Part shown: positions 17,659 through 25,474 of the stretch, piece by piece | How the letters are laid out: each line of letters opens with the position of its first letter | Numbering within the stretch: the first letter of the stretch is position 1 | Assembly: GCA_028293805.1 (NCBI GenBank) | Contig: JAQGOC010000002.1 | Coordinates: forward strand, 1-44,852 | Reading direction: 5' to 3' | Length of the DNA: 44,852 bases | DNA from: Gammaproteobacteria bacterium | GTDB lineage: Bacteria > Pseudomonadota > Gammaproteobacteria > Steroidobacterales > Steroidobacteraceae | The notes under the pieces: generated by a model | What the model saw: the letters and a program-made list of their open reading frames with translations, nothing else | The model's database searches: none | What the model was told of the DNA's origin: nothing | Program-made: the position numbers and the translations under genes

Positions 17659-17838
17659 TCACTTGTCGTGTTTTTGTTGCGCGGCTTTTTCCTGGGCGTC
17701 GAGTTCCCGGGCGTGTTGGGCGGTACGCTTCAGCACGTCTTGCGCGGGCATGCCCGTCTTGGCACTGCTGCGAAGGCTCATGATGATGCCGACGAGCAGG
17801 CCGAGCACGACGACGATGACAATGATGGCCGTGGACAT
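17659..17838 (-). CDS. Small single-pass membrane protein
   Basis: A 59-residue protein from ATG 17838, preceded by GGGAGAA. One N-terminal membrane helix (TAIIVIVVVLGLLVGIIMSL) is followed by a charged tail rich in Lys, Glu, Gln and His. The longer frame from 17910 has an N-terminal extension without signs of being translated. The arrangement (short helix, then 'LRSSAKTGMP') is faintly like the DUF2897 miniproteins of gammaproteobacteria, but I cannot confirm it. It lies 83 bp upstream of the KANL3-like hydrolase start, on the same strand. Confidence 0.7.
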   Translation of the reverse strand: MSTAIIVIVVVLGLLVGIIMSLRSSAKTGMPAQDVLKRTAQHARELDAQEKAAQQKHDK

Positions 17839-17943
17839 GAATTCTCCCTCCGCCTGCGCCTGCGTATTGGACGGTTGCCGCATTATGCTTGTGCAGGCGC
17901 ATGACCGCACCGGCTACCCCAGCCCGCCGCGTCTTAGCCCCTT

Positions 17944-17960
17944 CGACCCTCTCAGGGTCG
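17944..17960. repeat. Perfect 7-bp hairpin
   Basis: CGACCCT - CTC - AGGGTCG forms a perfect stem of 7 with a loop of 3, in the divergent gap between the small membrane protein and the sigma-factor gene. No run of T follows on either strand, so it is not a classic terminator. It could be an operator or a leader structure. Confidence 0.35.
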
Positions 17961-18003
17961 TGATGAGCCCGGTTCTGCCGCTGCTCCGCCTTGACCCCTG
18001 CCT

Positions 18004-18030
18004 GGAATAAATTAGGCGTATCGTGAGTCT
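18004..18030 (+). promoter_or_regulatory. Candidate ECF-type promoter for the sigma/anti-sigma pair
   Basis: GGAATA (18004-18009) and GTCT (18027-18030) are separated by 17 bases. This resembles the GGAAC ... GTC pattern of many ECF sigma promoters and would give a leader of about 45-50 bases before GTG 18084. ECF sigma genes commonly drive themselves. The match is partial (GGAAT instead of GGAAC), so this is a suggestion. Confidence 0.3.
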
Positions 18031-18083
18031 TGCTTCATCAGGAGGTCGGTGAAGTACGGTGAAGGTAGTGCTCGGACCCGTCT

Positions 18084-18626
18084 GTGGATGAGAAGCGCGG
18101 TCGCTTCGAGGCGGAGGTATTGCCGTACCTGGACGCCGCGTACCGGTTTGCACGGTGGTTATCGCCCTCGCCCAGCGACGCCGATGACATCGTGCAGGAG
18201 GCCATCCTGCGTGCCTTTCGGGGCTTTGCCTCGGTAAGAGGCTCGAATGTAAAGGCGTGGCTACTGGCGATCGTGAAAAATTGCCATGCAACGGCAATGA
18301 AGCAGAAGCAGCGGCGAGCCTTTGTGCCATTGCCGGAAGAAAACGATGAGCAGGATGGGCCCGCGATGATCGCCACGGCCGCGGATCCCGAAAGCGCGTC
18401 GATCCTGTCTGACGAACAACGCACGCTGGATGAGCTTTTATCGGCGCTACCCGAGGCTTACCGCGAGATCCTCGTGCTGAGGGAAATTGAAGACATGGGC
18501 TATCGGGAGATGGCCATAGTGATCGATGTGCCGATCGGTACAGTGATGTCACGTCTGGCGCGCGCGCGGGCGGCACTGAAAGAGCAATGGCTGCATTCCC
18601 AGCGAGAAGCGCGTGTCGCACCCTGA
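18084..18626 (+). CDS. ECF (sigma-70 family) RNA polymerase sigma factor
   Basis: A 180-residue group 4 sigma factor. Region 2 (about 12-80) has the core-binding DADDIVQEAILRAFRGF block and the WLLAIVKN segment. Region 4 (about 118-170) contains LPEAYREILVLREIEDMGY and the recognition helix region VPIGTVMSRLARARAAL. The start must be the GTG at 18084, because the frame is closed by a TAG at 18066-18068 just upstream. The anti-sigma gene begins inside its 3' end (14-base overlap), so the two are made together and the sigma factor is presumably held inactive by it. Confidence 0.93.
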   Translation: MDEKRGRFEAEVLPYLDAAYRFARWLSPSPSDADDIVQEAILRAFRGFASVRGSNVKAWLLAIVKNCHATAMKQKQRRAFVPLPEENDEQDGPAMIATAADPESASILSDEQRTLDELLSALPEAYREILVLREIEDMGYREMAIVIDVPIGTVMSRLARARAALKEQWLHSQREARVAP

Positions 18627-19401
18627 AGCTTTGCATTTGCAGGCGTACTTCGATGGGGAAGTGGACGCCATCGCTGCGGCCGATATCGAGCGGCATCTCG
18701 AGGAGTGCGTGGATTGCAGGGTGTTGATTGACGATCTCGAACAGACGCGCACAGCGCTCCGTCAAAACCTGCCTTACTTACGTGCACCCGCAGAACTGCG
18801 CTCGCGAGTGACGCGTGCGCTCGATCGGGAGAGCACTCCGCAAACTTCAAAGCAACGCATCTGGAATCGACTGAGATCGCGCGCACGACCGTTCTGGGTA
18901 GGCGCCATAAGCGGCGGTGTTGCCGCCGCCGCCGTCGCGATGCTCGCGTTTGTGACATGGGTGCCCACGTTAAGCAGTCCTTTGATCGACGATGTGGTCA
19001 GTGCTCACGTGCGATCGCTGATGTCCGCGCATCCGATCGATGTCGTCTCTACGGACAGGCACACCGTGAAACCCTGGTTCGCGGGTCACACGGATGTGTC
19101 ACCGGTGGTCGCGGACTTCGACGCGCGAGGCTATAAGCTCATCGGTGGACGCGTTGATTACTTGAATCATCAGCGGGCTGCTGTTGTCGTGTACCAACAC
19201 GGAACGCATGTCATCAATGTGTTCAGCTGGGCTGCGAGTCAACGCACCCTGCCAGAGGTGGCGACGGTGGATGGCTACCACCTGATCTTCTGGAAGGCCG
19301 GCGATATCCAGTATTGCGCCGTCTCCGACACGGCTCCCGGTGAGCTGCTGCAGCTCGGGCGCCTGTTGCAGGAGCGCGCGGTCACGGAGGGGCGCGAGTA
19401 G
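18613..19401 (+). CDS. Membrane-bound anti-sigma factor with zinc-finger (ZAS) motif
   Basis: A 262-residue protein starting at GTG 18613. The N-terminal cytoplasmic domain has the ZAS signature His27-x3-Cys31-x2-Cys34 (HLEECVDC), which grips the sigma factor. One membrane helix (about 93-115: VGAISGGVAAAAVAMLAFV) leads to a periplasmic domain of about 145 residues. The latter contains AGHTDVSPVVADF and YKLIGGRVDYL, seen in anti-sigma proteins with a DUF-type sensor tail. It overlaps the sigma gene by 14 bases. The inducing signal is unknown; release by regulated proteolysis or by a redox/zinc switch are both possible from the architecture. Confidence 0.9.
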   Translation: MSHPEALHLQAYFDGEVDAIAAADIERHLEECVDCRVLIDDLEQTRTALRQNLPYLRAPAELRSRVTRALDRESTPQTSKQRIWNRLRSRARPFWVGAISGGVAAAAVAMLAFVTWVPTLSSPLIDDVVSAHVRSLMSAHPIDVVSTDRHTVKPWFAGHTDVSPVVADFDARGYKLIGGRVDYLNHQRAAVVVYQHGTHVINVFSWAASQRTLPEVATVDGYHLIFWKAGDIQYCAVSDTAPGELLQLGRLLQERAVTEGRE

Positions 19402-19517
19402 CGTTTTTTCCGCCCTCAAACCTCGGCGGGTGTGTGATAGGATTCGCGCCCCCGCGAGCGGCAGACGGTTGCTCGACGCCACGCGCGGGGGCACTGCAGG
19501 GGCGATAACTCTTGATT

Positions 19518-19536
19518 TTTCAGTAGCTTACTGAAA
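19518..19536. repeat. 8-bp inverted repeat upstream of tRNA-Arg
   Basis: TTTCAGTA - GCT - TACTGAAA is a perfect 8-bp stem with a 3-base loop, between the anti-sigma stop and the tRNA. T residues precede rather than follow the stem, so termination of the anti-sigma transcript is possible but not canonical. Confidence 0.4.
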
Positions 19537-19594
19537 TCATCCGGTGGCAAGGGCTCCAATCCCTTCTTCCCGCAGTCGATTTTCCGTTTACCGC

Positions 19595-19671
19595 GCGCCC
19601 GTAGCTCAGTTGGATAGAGCGCCTGGCTACGAACCAGGAGGTCGGGAGTTCGAATCTCTCCGGGCGCGCCA
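19595..19671 (+). tRNA. tRNA-Arg (anticodon ACG)
   Basis: A 77-base cloverleaf. Acceptor stem GCGCCCG (19595-19601) pairs with CGGGCGC (19661-19667), followed by discriminator G and an encoded CCA (19669-19671). The D arm is GCTCAGTTGGATAGAGC, the anticodon stem is CCTGG/CCAGG with loop CTACGAA giving anticodon ACG, and the T loop is TTCGAAT. A34 would be deaminated to inosine to read CGU, CGC and CGA. Such tRNA 3' ends are frequent integration sites, but no integrase or att duplicate is visible next to it here. Confidence 0.98.
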
Positions 19672-19916
19672 ATTAAATCAAAGACTTACACTGCCGCTGC
19701 CGCTGCCGCTGGCCCGCCAGCCTTCTTGACAGTCGGGAATAGGTACGCCTCCTGCGAAACAGCTTGGCTGTTCGGTTAAGCGAAGAGGCATCGACGGCGC
19801 TGCCTTCGCGCCGGATGTGAGGCCCGCTCGCGACGTACGCGAGCAATGCCCGGCGTAGCACGCCGTGCTCGCGTATCAGGTCGGAAATGGGCGCGCCCCT
19901 CTCAGGTTCCCGCTGG

Positions 19917-21974
19917 TCATCGCGTCGGACGCTCTTTCGGAGCCTCAGCTGCCGTGGTGGGCAGCTTGAAGATCGCCACGGCGTCGCCGTACGGATACGT
20001 CAGTTGGAAGTTGCCGCCTGCTGCGACCGCGATATATTGCTCTCCATTCACCTGATAGGAGATGGGCGGGGCATTGACGCCGGCGCCCAGATTGTAACGC
20101 CACAGACGAGTCCCGGTCTTCGCATTGAAGGCGTCGAACCAGCCGTTTCCTTCACCCATGAAGACGACGTTTCCCGCCGTCGCCAGGGCGCCGCCGATCA
20201 ATGGCTGCGGGGCTTTGTATTGCCATGCGATCTTGCCTGTCTCGACGTCGAGCGCGACGAACGGGCCGTCCTGAATCCCGCCGGGCGCGATATTCGTGAA
20301 TGCGCTACCCAGACGAATGAGACCCGGGACAGTCTGGGCGGGCTTGGTAGTGAAGCGCATCAACTGGTCCATCGCCAGGATGTAGAGATAGTGCGTCTGC
20401 GGAGAATAGGCGGGCGGGGACCATTCCGCGCCGCCGTTCGCCCCGGGTAGCATGTCGACACCCTCACGGGTTGGCGTGGTAAACATGTTCTTGGACATCA
20501 TTACGTAGGGATCGGATCTGCGGATCAGCTTGCCCGTACGCCGATCTACTATGAACACCCAACCGACCTTGCCCGCCTCGGCGGCGGCGGGAATGGTCTG
20601 GCCATTCTGGTGCACATCGAAGAGCACGACATTGCTCACCGCGTCGTAGTCCCAGACGTCGTGCTTGACCTCCTGGTAATACCACTTGAGCTGGCCGGTA
20701 TGGACGTCGAGCGCGACGATGCTGTCGCTGTAAAGGTTGTCCCCGCGACGGCTCGTCCCGTCGAGATCCGGATTTGGGTTGCCGGTGCTGAAAATGACGA
20801 GCCCGAGCTGTGGATCGATCGCGGGCGTCGTCCAGACCATGGCACCCCCGGTCTGCCAGGAATCGCCCGAGTATGTCTTGGGATCGGTCGACATCCAACG
20901 CCAGCGCTGCTGCCCGGTCTTCGCGTCGTATGCCGCTACAAAGCCGCGCAACGCCCATTCGCCCCCAGCGCTGCCTATGATGATCATCCCGTCGTAGATC
21001 TGCGGCGCGAGCGTTTCGGAGTAGCCATACTGAGAGTTGACCAGTTTCGACTGCCAGACGGTGTGGCCGTCCACGGCGTCGAGTGCCAGTAACTGATCGT
21101 CGAGCGTCGCGACGTAGACTTTGCCGTAGCCAACCGCGACGCCTCGATTCACGGGCCCGCAGCAAACCTGGAACGGCCCCAGATTGTAGGTCACGTCCCA
21201 GAGTCGCTCGCCCGTCGCGGCGTTGACCGCTATGACCATCATCTTTTTGTTCACAACCGGCGTCGTGATGTACATCACGCCATTCACCACCACCGGGGTG
21301 GTCTCGAAGCTCGCGGTCATCCCTGTCTGGATGAGGGTCACCAGGCTCAAGGACTTCACATTGTCGGCCGTAATCTGCCCGAGCGGCGAGTATCGCTGGT
21401 TGTCGTAGGCACGGCCGTGTAACAGCCAGTTGTTCCTGTCGGACGCCGCGCCGAGCATCATCGAGTCAGTAACATTCACGTTCGCCCCCGCCGGAGGCTT
21501 TGCGTAAACGTTGCGGGTTGGTGGCGCGGCACGCACGATTTCGTTGGTGTTGGGGCCCGAGGCGGTCGCGCTGATGCGTGCCTCGGACATTCGCACCTGA
21601 CTGAGTGACGCGAGGTCCAGTGGCTTATTGCCGGAAGGTAAGCCGTTGCGCGAGAGAATGTACGCAGTGACGTCGAGATACTGTTGCTGGCTCAAGCTTC
21701 CGGGCTTGTCCTGAGGCATCTGGCGGCTGATGAAGTCGTACAGCTGCGCTGCCGTTCCTGCGCCGTATGCCTGCCGAAGTGTCTGACCGCTGAGCGGCGG
21801 GCCGGATTCGCCCTGGAGATTTGGGCCGTGGCAATTCACGCAATACTGCGCGTAGACGGATGCTCCACTCGAGGCCTGCGCTGTTGTGAAACTTCCGCTC
21901 GAATTCGGCTGCTTCGGCTGCCCACCCGCGGGACTCACTGCAAGCAGAGCAATGACAAGTATCATGACGGGCAT
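19917..21974 (-). CDS. PQQ-dependent dehydrogenase with N-terminal cytochrome c domain
   Basis: Periplasmic quinohaemoprotein of about 685 residues. After a signal peptide (to about residue 18) a haem c domain carries CVNCH (Cys45, Cys48, His49) and an axial Met in the RQMPQDKPG loop. The PQQ propeller follows: DNQRYSPL, ETTPVVVNGVMYI, the vicinal disulfide Cys271-Cys272 in QVCCGPVNRG, a catalytic Asp in VWDYDAVSN, and repeated tryptophan-docking blades such as LDVETGKIAWQ. In classical type II alcohol dehydrogenases the cytochrome is C-terminal; here it is N-terminal. The ATG at 21974 has GGAG six bases upstream; an ATG at 21995 is possible. It likely oxidises an alcohol or similar substrate and passes electrons to the respiratory chain. 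No PQQ biosynthesis genes are in view. Confidence 0.92.
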   Translation of the reverse strand: MPVMILVIALLAVSPAGGQPKQPNSSGSFTTAQASSGASVYAQYCVNCHGPNLQGESGPPLSGQTLRQAYGAGTAAQLYDFISRQMPQDKPGSLSQQQYLDVTAYILSRNGLPSGNKPLDLASLSQVRMSEARISATASGPNTNEIVRAAPPTRNVYAKPPAGANVNVTDSMMLGAASDRNNWLLHGRAYDNQRYSPLGQITADNVKSLSLVTLIQTGMTASFETTPVVVNGVMYITTPVVNKKMMVIAVNAATGERLWDVTYNLGPFQVCCGPVNRGVAVGYGKVYVATLDDQLLALDAVDGHTVWQSKLVNSQYGYSETLAPQIYDGMIIIGSAGGEWALRGFVAAYDAKTGQQRWRWMSTDPKTYSGDSWQTGGAMVWTTPAIDPQLGLVIFSTGNPNPDLDGTSRRGDNLYSDSIVALDVHTGQLKWYYQEVKHDVWDYDAVSNVVLFDVHQNGQTIPAAAEAGKVGWVFIVDRRTGKLIRRSDPYVMMSKNMFTTPTREGVDMLPGANGGAEWSPPAYSPQTHYLYILAMDQLMRFTTKPAQTVPGLIRLGSAFTNIAPGGIQDGPFVALDVETGKIAWQYKAPQPLIGGALATAGNVVFMGEGNGWFDAFNAKTGTRLWRYNLGAGVNAPPISYQVNGEQYIAVAAGGNFQLTYPYGDAVAIFKLPTTAAEAPKERPTR

Positions 21975-22119
21975 GGACATCTCCGGAAGCAACATGATCC
22001 GGACGCGATGATCGCCCCGGTCCGACGTTGCTTCGTGACCGATGCATTGACGGGTAGCTTAACCGGGGTCGCGCAATGTTGGCAAAAGCTTCGTGGCGCC
22101 ACCATGACAAGCGTCAAAG

Positions 22120-22141
22120 CCACGCCACGCCACGCCACGCC
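22120..22141. repeat. Short tandem repeat (CCACG)x4
   Basis: Four copies of CCACG followed by CC, in the gap between the quinoprotein and the HupE-like gene. A perfect 10-bp palindrome GTGGCGCCAC (22093-22102) lies just before it. The copy number could vary by slippage. No function is evident. Confidence 0.6.
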
Positions 22142-22246
22142 TACCCCCAAGCTAGTCAGGCGGGCATCGATCACTACACTGGGCGCGGCATGTCGTTATG
22201 TCGGAGTGTCCACATTTACGCGGGACCGCAAGCTGACTAACCGTCG

Positions 22247-23407
22247 CTAGTTGATGTTGACTGTGTAGTAGATGATACGTTGGACGGCCCAGAGCAGGCC
22301 CACTGCGGCGATGGCAAGCGAGCACGGGACGGCGATTCTGCGGCGGAACCAGAGCCTGTTGCGGAACCAACCGACGGCAAGGAACGCGAGGGCGATGACG
22401 AAGAGCTGCCCGAAGTCGACGCCGAAGTTGAAGCCGAGCAGCGCGACGACAAAGCCGTGCTTCGGAAAAGGAACGCCGCTCAGGCTGCTTGCGAAGCCGA
22501 GGCCGTGGATGAGGCCGAAGCCGAACACGACCGCCAGTCGCGCCGGCCCCAACTTCGGCTTCACGACGTTTTCGATCGCGATCCACGCGATCGAAGCGGC
22601 GATTGCCGGCTCTACATACCGGCTCGGGAGGCGGAATATGCCGTACGTCGACAGGAACAGCGTGGTTGCGTGGGCGATCGTGAAGACGGTCGTCTGGGAC
22701 AGAAGCTTGCGCCACGTGATTCCCAGGAAGAACAAGCCGAGCACGAAGAGAATATGGTCGGCTCCCTCCGGCACGATGTGGTGGAAGCCAAGACGCAGGT
22801 AAAGGGCCAGCTGGCGCGGCCACGCGGGGGCATCCGGATCGATACGAGGCGTGGTCAGCTGCGCCTGCGGCACTTTTCCGGCCCACGCAAACGGATCGCT
22901 TGCGTGTATGCCATCTTCGAGCCAGCGGGTGACGGAGAGGTGTGCAGACGGAACCTGCACGGTGTAGGCGACCGGGTAGTCGATTTCCGCTCCCAGCGGC
23001 ACAACGAGCTTCAGAGGCGCAGAGCTCGCCGGCAGCGCGGCGACGAAATTGAACGTCGAGAGCTTGCTCATCGAGGCGTTGAGGTAATCGGCCTTCTGCG
23101 CTTGCGCCGCGGCGAACCCCTGGAACACGAGCTGGAGGCGCTCCTGTCCGACAAAGAGCTCGAGACTCTCGACTACTCTCGGGACGATTCGCCTGATGTC
23201 CTCCTGCTGTCGTTGCGACGGTTCAGTGGCGATCTCGTAGTAGCGCTCGGGAGAGCCGAGCAACAGCGTGAGGTCGATGTCGATCTTCACGTCGACTGTT
23301 GCAGGCCGCCCGAACGACACGAGAACCTGCGTCATCATCATCGTGTGAGCCCCTGCAACGGGGCCCAGCAACGTGATGAATATGGCGAATGGCAGCCATC
23401 TGCACAT
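22247..23407 (-). CDS. HupE/UreJ-family membrane protein
   Basis: A signal peptide (CRWLPFAIFITLLGPVAGA) leads to a periplasmic beta-rich domain (about 25-190). A polytopic C-terminal half with six or so helices follows, carrying the HupE/UreJ_2 motifs HHIVPEGADHILFVLGL, FTIAHATTLFLS, FGFGLIHGLGFASSL and GFNFGVDFGQL. The conserved His, Asp and Glu residues in those helices fit nickel/cobalt-type metal movement seen for HupE relatives, but the long N-terminal domain marks the less studied HupE/UreJ_2 group. The frame opens at TTG 23431; I prefer the ATG at 23407, which starts a normal signal peptide. It is 51 bp downstream of the amidohydrolase gene and probably in its operon. Confidence 0.85.
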   Translation of the reverse strand: MCRWLPFAIFITLLGPVAGAHTMMMTQVLVSFGRPATVDVKIDIDLTLLLGSPERYYEIATEPSQRQQEDIRRIVPRVVESLELFVGQERLQLVFQGFAAAQAQKADYLNASMSKLSTFNFVAALPASSAPLKLVVPLGAEIDYPVAYTVQVPSAHLSVTRWLEDGIHASDPFAWAGKVPQAQLTTPRIDPDAPAWPRQLALYLRLGFHHIVPEGADHILFVLGLFFLGITWRKLLSQTTVFTIAHATTLFLSTYGIFRLPSRYVEPAIAASIAWIAIENVVKPKLGPARLAVVFGFGLIHGLGFASSLSGVPFPKHGFVVALLGFNFGVDFGQLFVIALAFLAVGWFRNRLWFRRRIAVPCSLAIAAVGLLWAVQRIIYYTVNIN

Positions 23408-23458
23408 CAGGGCCGGGCGGATCACCGCCAATCGAAGGAGGCCGGCAGGGACATTGGC

Positions 23459-25474
23459 CTACCAGACGATCGGCATGGTCTTTCCCGTTTGCAGGAGGAC
23501 CAGTCCCGAGGGGTTTCCCGTATACGGCACGACGAGGCGCCAGGTGTATGGGCTACACGTGATCATTGCGAAAATGACTCTCCGCGGAAACCCGGGGCTC
23601 CCGATCCATTCGACGCCGTCCGATTTGGCGTAGAGGTCCTCCATGCTCGCCGCGGCGTCCACGATCGGCCTGCTAGTCATGAGGCCGCCGATTTCGAGGC
23701 GCATTTCGGCCGTCACCTTGCCACGGTCCACGAGTACGATGCCGCCTTTGATTGCAGCGATGCGATTCACCGCCGTTGCCATCGCCGCATCGCTGCTCCC
23801 AACCACGGTGATATTGTGGAGATCGTGCGAAACCGAAGTGGCGATCGCCGAGTCCGGGGTTTTCGGCCCAAGCCCTGTCCAAAACATCTTGCCGAGCCGC
23901 GCTTTCCCCGTGTACCGGTCGACGATCGCAACCTTGACGATGTCATGCTCCAGGTCCCGTTGCACAACTCCGTCGACGACCGGGAGGACTGCCGTCTTTT
24001 GCTCGGGTTCCGTGTAATTGGGACTCTGAATCGCGGCGGTCACTGTGGTCTTCCTGTCCGCCGGGGCCCGAATCTCGAAATCCTTTGCCGTCAGCTTGCG
24101 TCCGATGTTGATGGTGTCCGTGGCCCAGGCCGGCCAGTCTATTTTCGGAACGGGCAGCAGGTACTTCCCATCCTGCGCTGCCAGCTGCCCGTTCGCGAAC
24201 ACGTACTTGATCGCGACGTCTTTGACAGACGTCAGCAGGACGACGTCCGCATAGCGGCCCGGGGCGATCGAGCCCACGATTGGATCCATGTGGGCGTGCT
24301 TCGCCGGATTGAGGCTCGCCATCGCATAGGCGGCTTCAGGGGGCGCTCCCATTCGAATCGCAAGCTGGACGTGATAGTTCATCGTGCCCTGCTTGATAGT
24401 GTCGGCGACATTTCGATCGTCAGTCACGACGGAGATGTTCGACCAGTCCTTGAGGCCCTTACGCACGAAGAGGGGCACGGCGCGCTCGATGTTTTCATCG
24501 CGCAGCTGGAGGAAGAGGCCGCGCTGGACCTTGTCCCAAGCCTCCTCGGCGATGCGCGTCTCGTGGTCGCTCGAAAGGCCTGTGGCCGCGAACGCGTTGA
24601 TCCGGTCGAGGTCCCACAGGCCCGCGCCGTGACCGTCGATCACGCCACGGTTGTCCCGCGTGGCCTGGATGTCCTCCCAGATGCGCTGGTAACCAGGGTG
24701 CGTCGGTATGGAAACCGCAGGCCAGTCCATGACTTCGTCGAGCCCCTGCACCTCGAGGCTGCTCTGGATATTCTTGGCAACTTCAGTGTAAGCGTAGTTT
24801 CCCCCGCCAACCTCGAACGCCGAGGGCGGCGTCGCCGAGCCAAGGGCCGGAAAGATCTTCAGCGGACTGCCGTGGCGCTCCGGGGTGAGCCAGAACTCGA
24901 CATTGTGCCCGCCGCTCACGTTGGAAAATTCGTGCGAGCCCTCGGTGGTCCAGGTGTTGCCCAGCGGCACGACCAGGGCGGCTTCCCACTCAGGCGAGAG
25001 GAGCGTGCTCTCGATGTGCTTGTGCGATTCGCCGAATCCCGGCACGGCCCACAGGCCTTTCGCCTCGAACACCTTCGAGTATTTGCCCTTCCACTGTCCG
25101 GAAGGGCCGACCCAGGCAATGCGCTTGCCGCGGACCACGATGTCCTGATCGGGCTCCCACGTGAGCGTGAAGACGTCCAGAACGGTAGCTCCCCGTATTA
25201 CGAGGTCCGCAGTCTCTCTCGCCAGGGCGACTTGAACGAGATCCTGCCGGATCCGGGTTTCCTCGCTGAATTCAATCGGGTGCGCTACCCGGGTCGCCGT
25301 CGGAACCTCGTTGCCCGGTTTTGCCAGCAGCGGCGCGCAGCAGGCGGCCAGGAGAATGATTGCGCCGCAGCGCTTCGCGTCGACGAAATTGGACTCGTGG
25401 GATTTTGTCATGGGCACTTGAGCTGTCTCGGATGGATGCTTTTTAAGGTGGCCGGTCGCTTGCCCGGTGGACAT
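23459..25474 (-). CDS. Exported adenine-deaminase-like amidohydrolase
   Basis: A 671-residue member of the adenine deaminase branch of the amidohydrolase superfamily. All expected metal-site motifs are present: HxH in GESHKHIEST, SHEFSNV (corresponding to DPHEIANV), DGHGAGL, SSDHET and the Asp of VTDDRN. The C-terminal domain VSHDLHNITVVG ... GGLMTSRP also matches. The motif normally reading PSCVPAT is changed to GSATPPS, so the substrate may not be adenine. Unlike cytoplasmic Ade, the N-terminus has a hydrophobic signal (CGAIILLAACCAPLLA, about 36-51 from the first ATG), implying export. The first ATG overlaps the TonB receptor stop (TAATG, 25472-25476), pointing to coupling; an ATG at 25411 would give a more normal signal peptide. 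HupE-like and TonB neighbours suggest uptake and hydrolysis of a substrate outside the cytoplasm. Confidence 0.85.
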   Translation of the reverse strand: MSTGQATGHLKKHPSETAQVPMTKSHESNFVDAKRCGAIILLAACCAPLLAKPGNEVPTATRVAHPIEFSEETRIRQDLVQVALARETADLVIRGATVLDVFTLTWEPDQDIVVRGKRIAWVGPSGQWKGKYSKVFEAKGLWAVPGFGESHKHIESTLLSPEWEAALVVPLGNTWTTEGSHEFSNVSGGHNVEFWLTPERHGSPLKIFPALGSATPPSAFEVGGGNYAYTEVAKNIQSSLEVQGLDEVMDWPAVSIPTHPGYQRIWEDIQATRDNRGVIDGHGAGLWDLDRINAFAATGLSSDHETRIAEEAWDKVQRGLFLQLRDENIERAVPLFVRKGLKDWSNISVVTDDRNVADTIKQGTMNYHVQLAIRMGAPPEAAYAMASLNPAKHAHMDPIVGSIAPGRYADVVLLTSVKDVAIKYVFANGQLAAQDGKYLLPVPKIDWPAWATDTINIGRKLTAKDFEIRAPADRKTTVTAAIQSPNYTEPEQKTAVLPVVDGVVQRDLEHDIVKVAIVDRYTGKARLGKMFWTGLGPKTPDSAIATSVSHDLHNITVVGSSDAAMATAVNRIAAIKGGIVLVDRGKVTAEMRLEIGGLMTSRPIVDAAASMEDLYAKSDGVEWIGSPGFPRRVIFAMITCSPYTWRLVVPYTGNPSGLVLLQTGKTMPIVW

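Noticed and set aside
19595..19671. tRNA-Arg as an attachment site of an integrated element
   Set aside because: No integrase gene and no duplicated tRNA 3' end were seen nearby.
19692..19709. GCCGCT triplicate as a CRISPR-like or functional repeat
   Set aside because: Only a short simple-sequence run; no spacers, and no CRISPR array is present in the window.
19726..19731. TTGACA as a promoter -35 box
   Set aside because: No acceptable -10 sequence lies 16-18 bases downstream.
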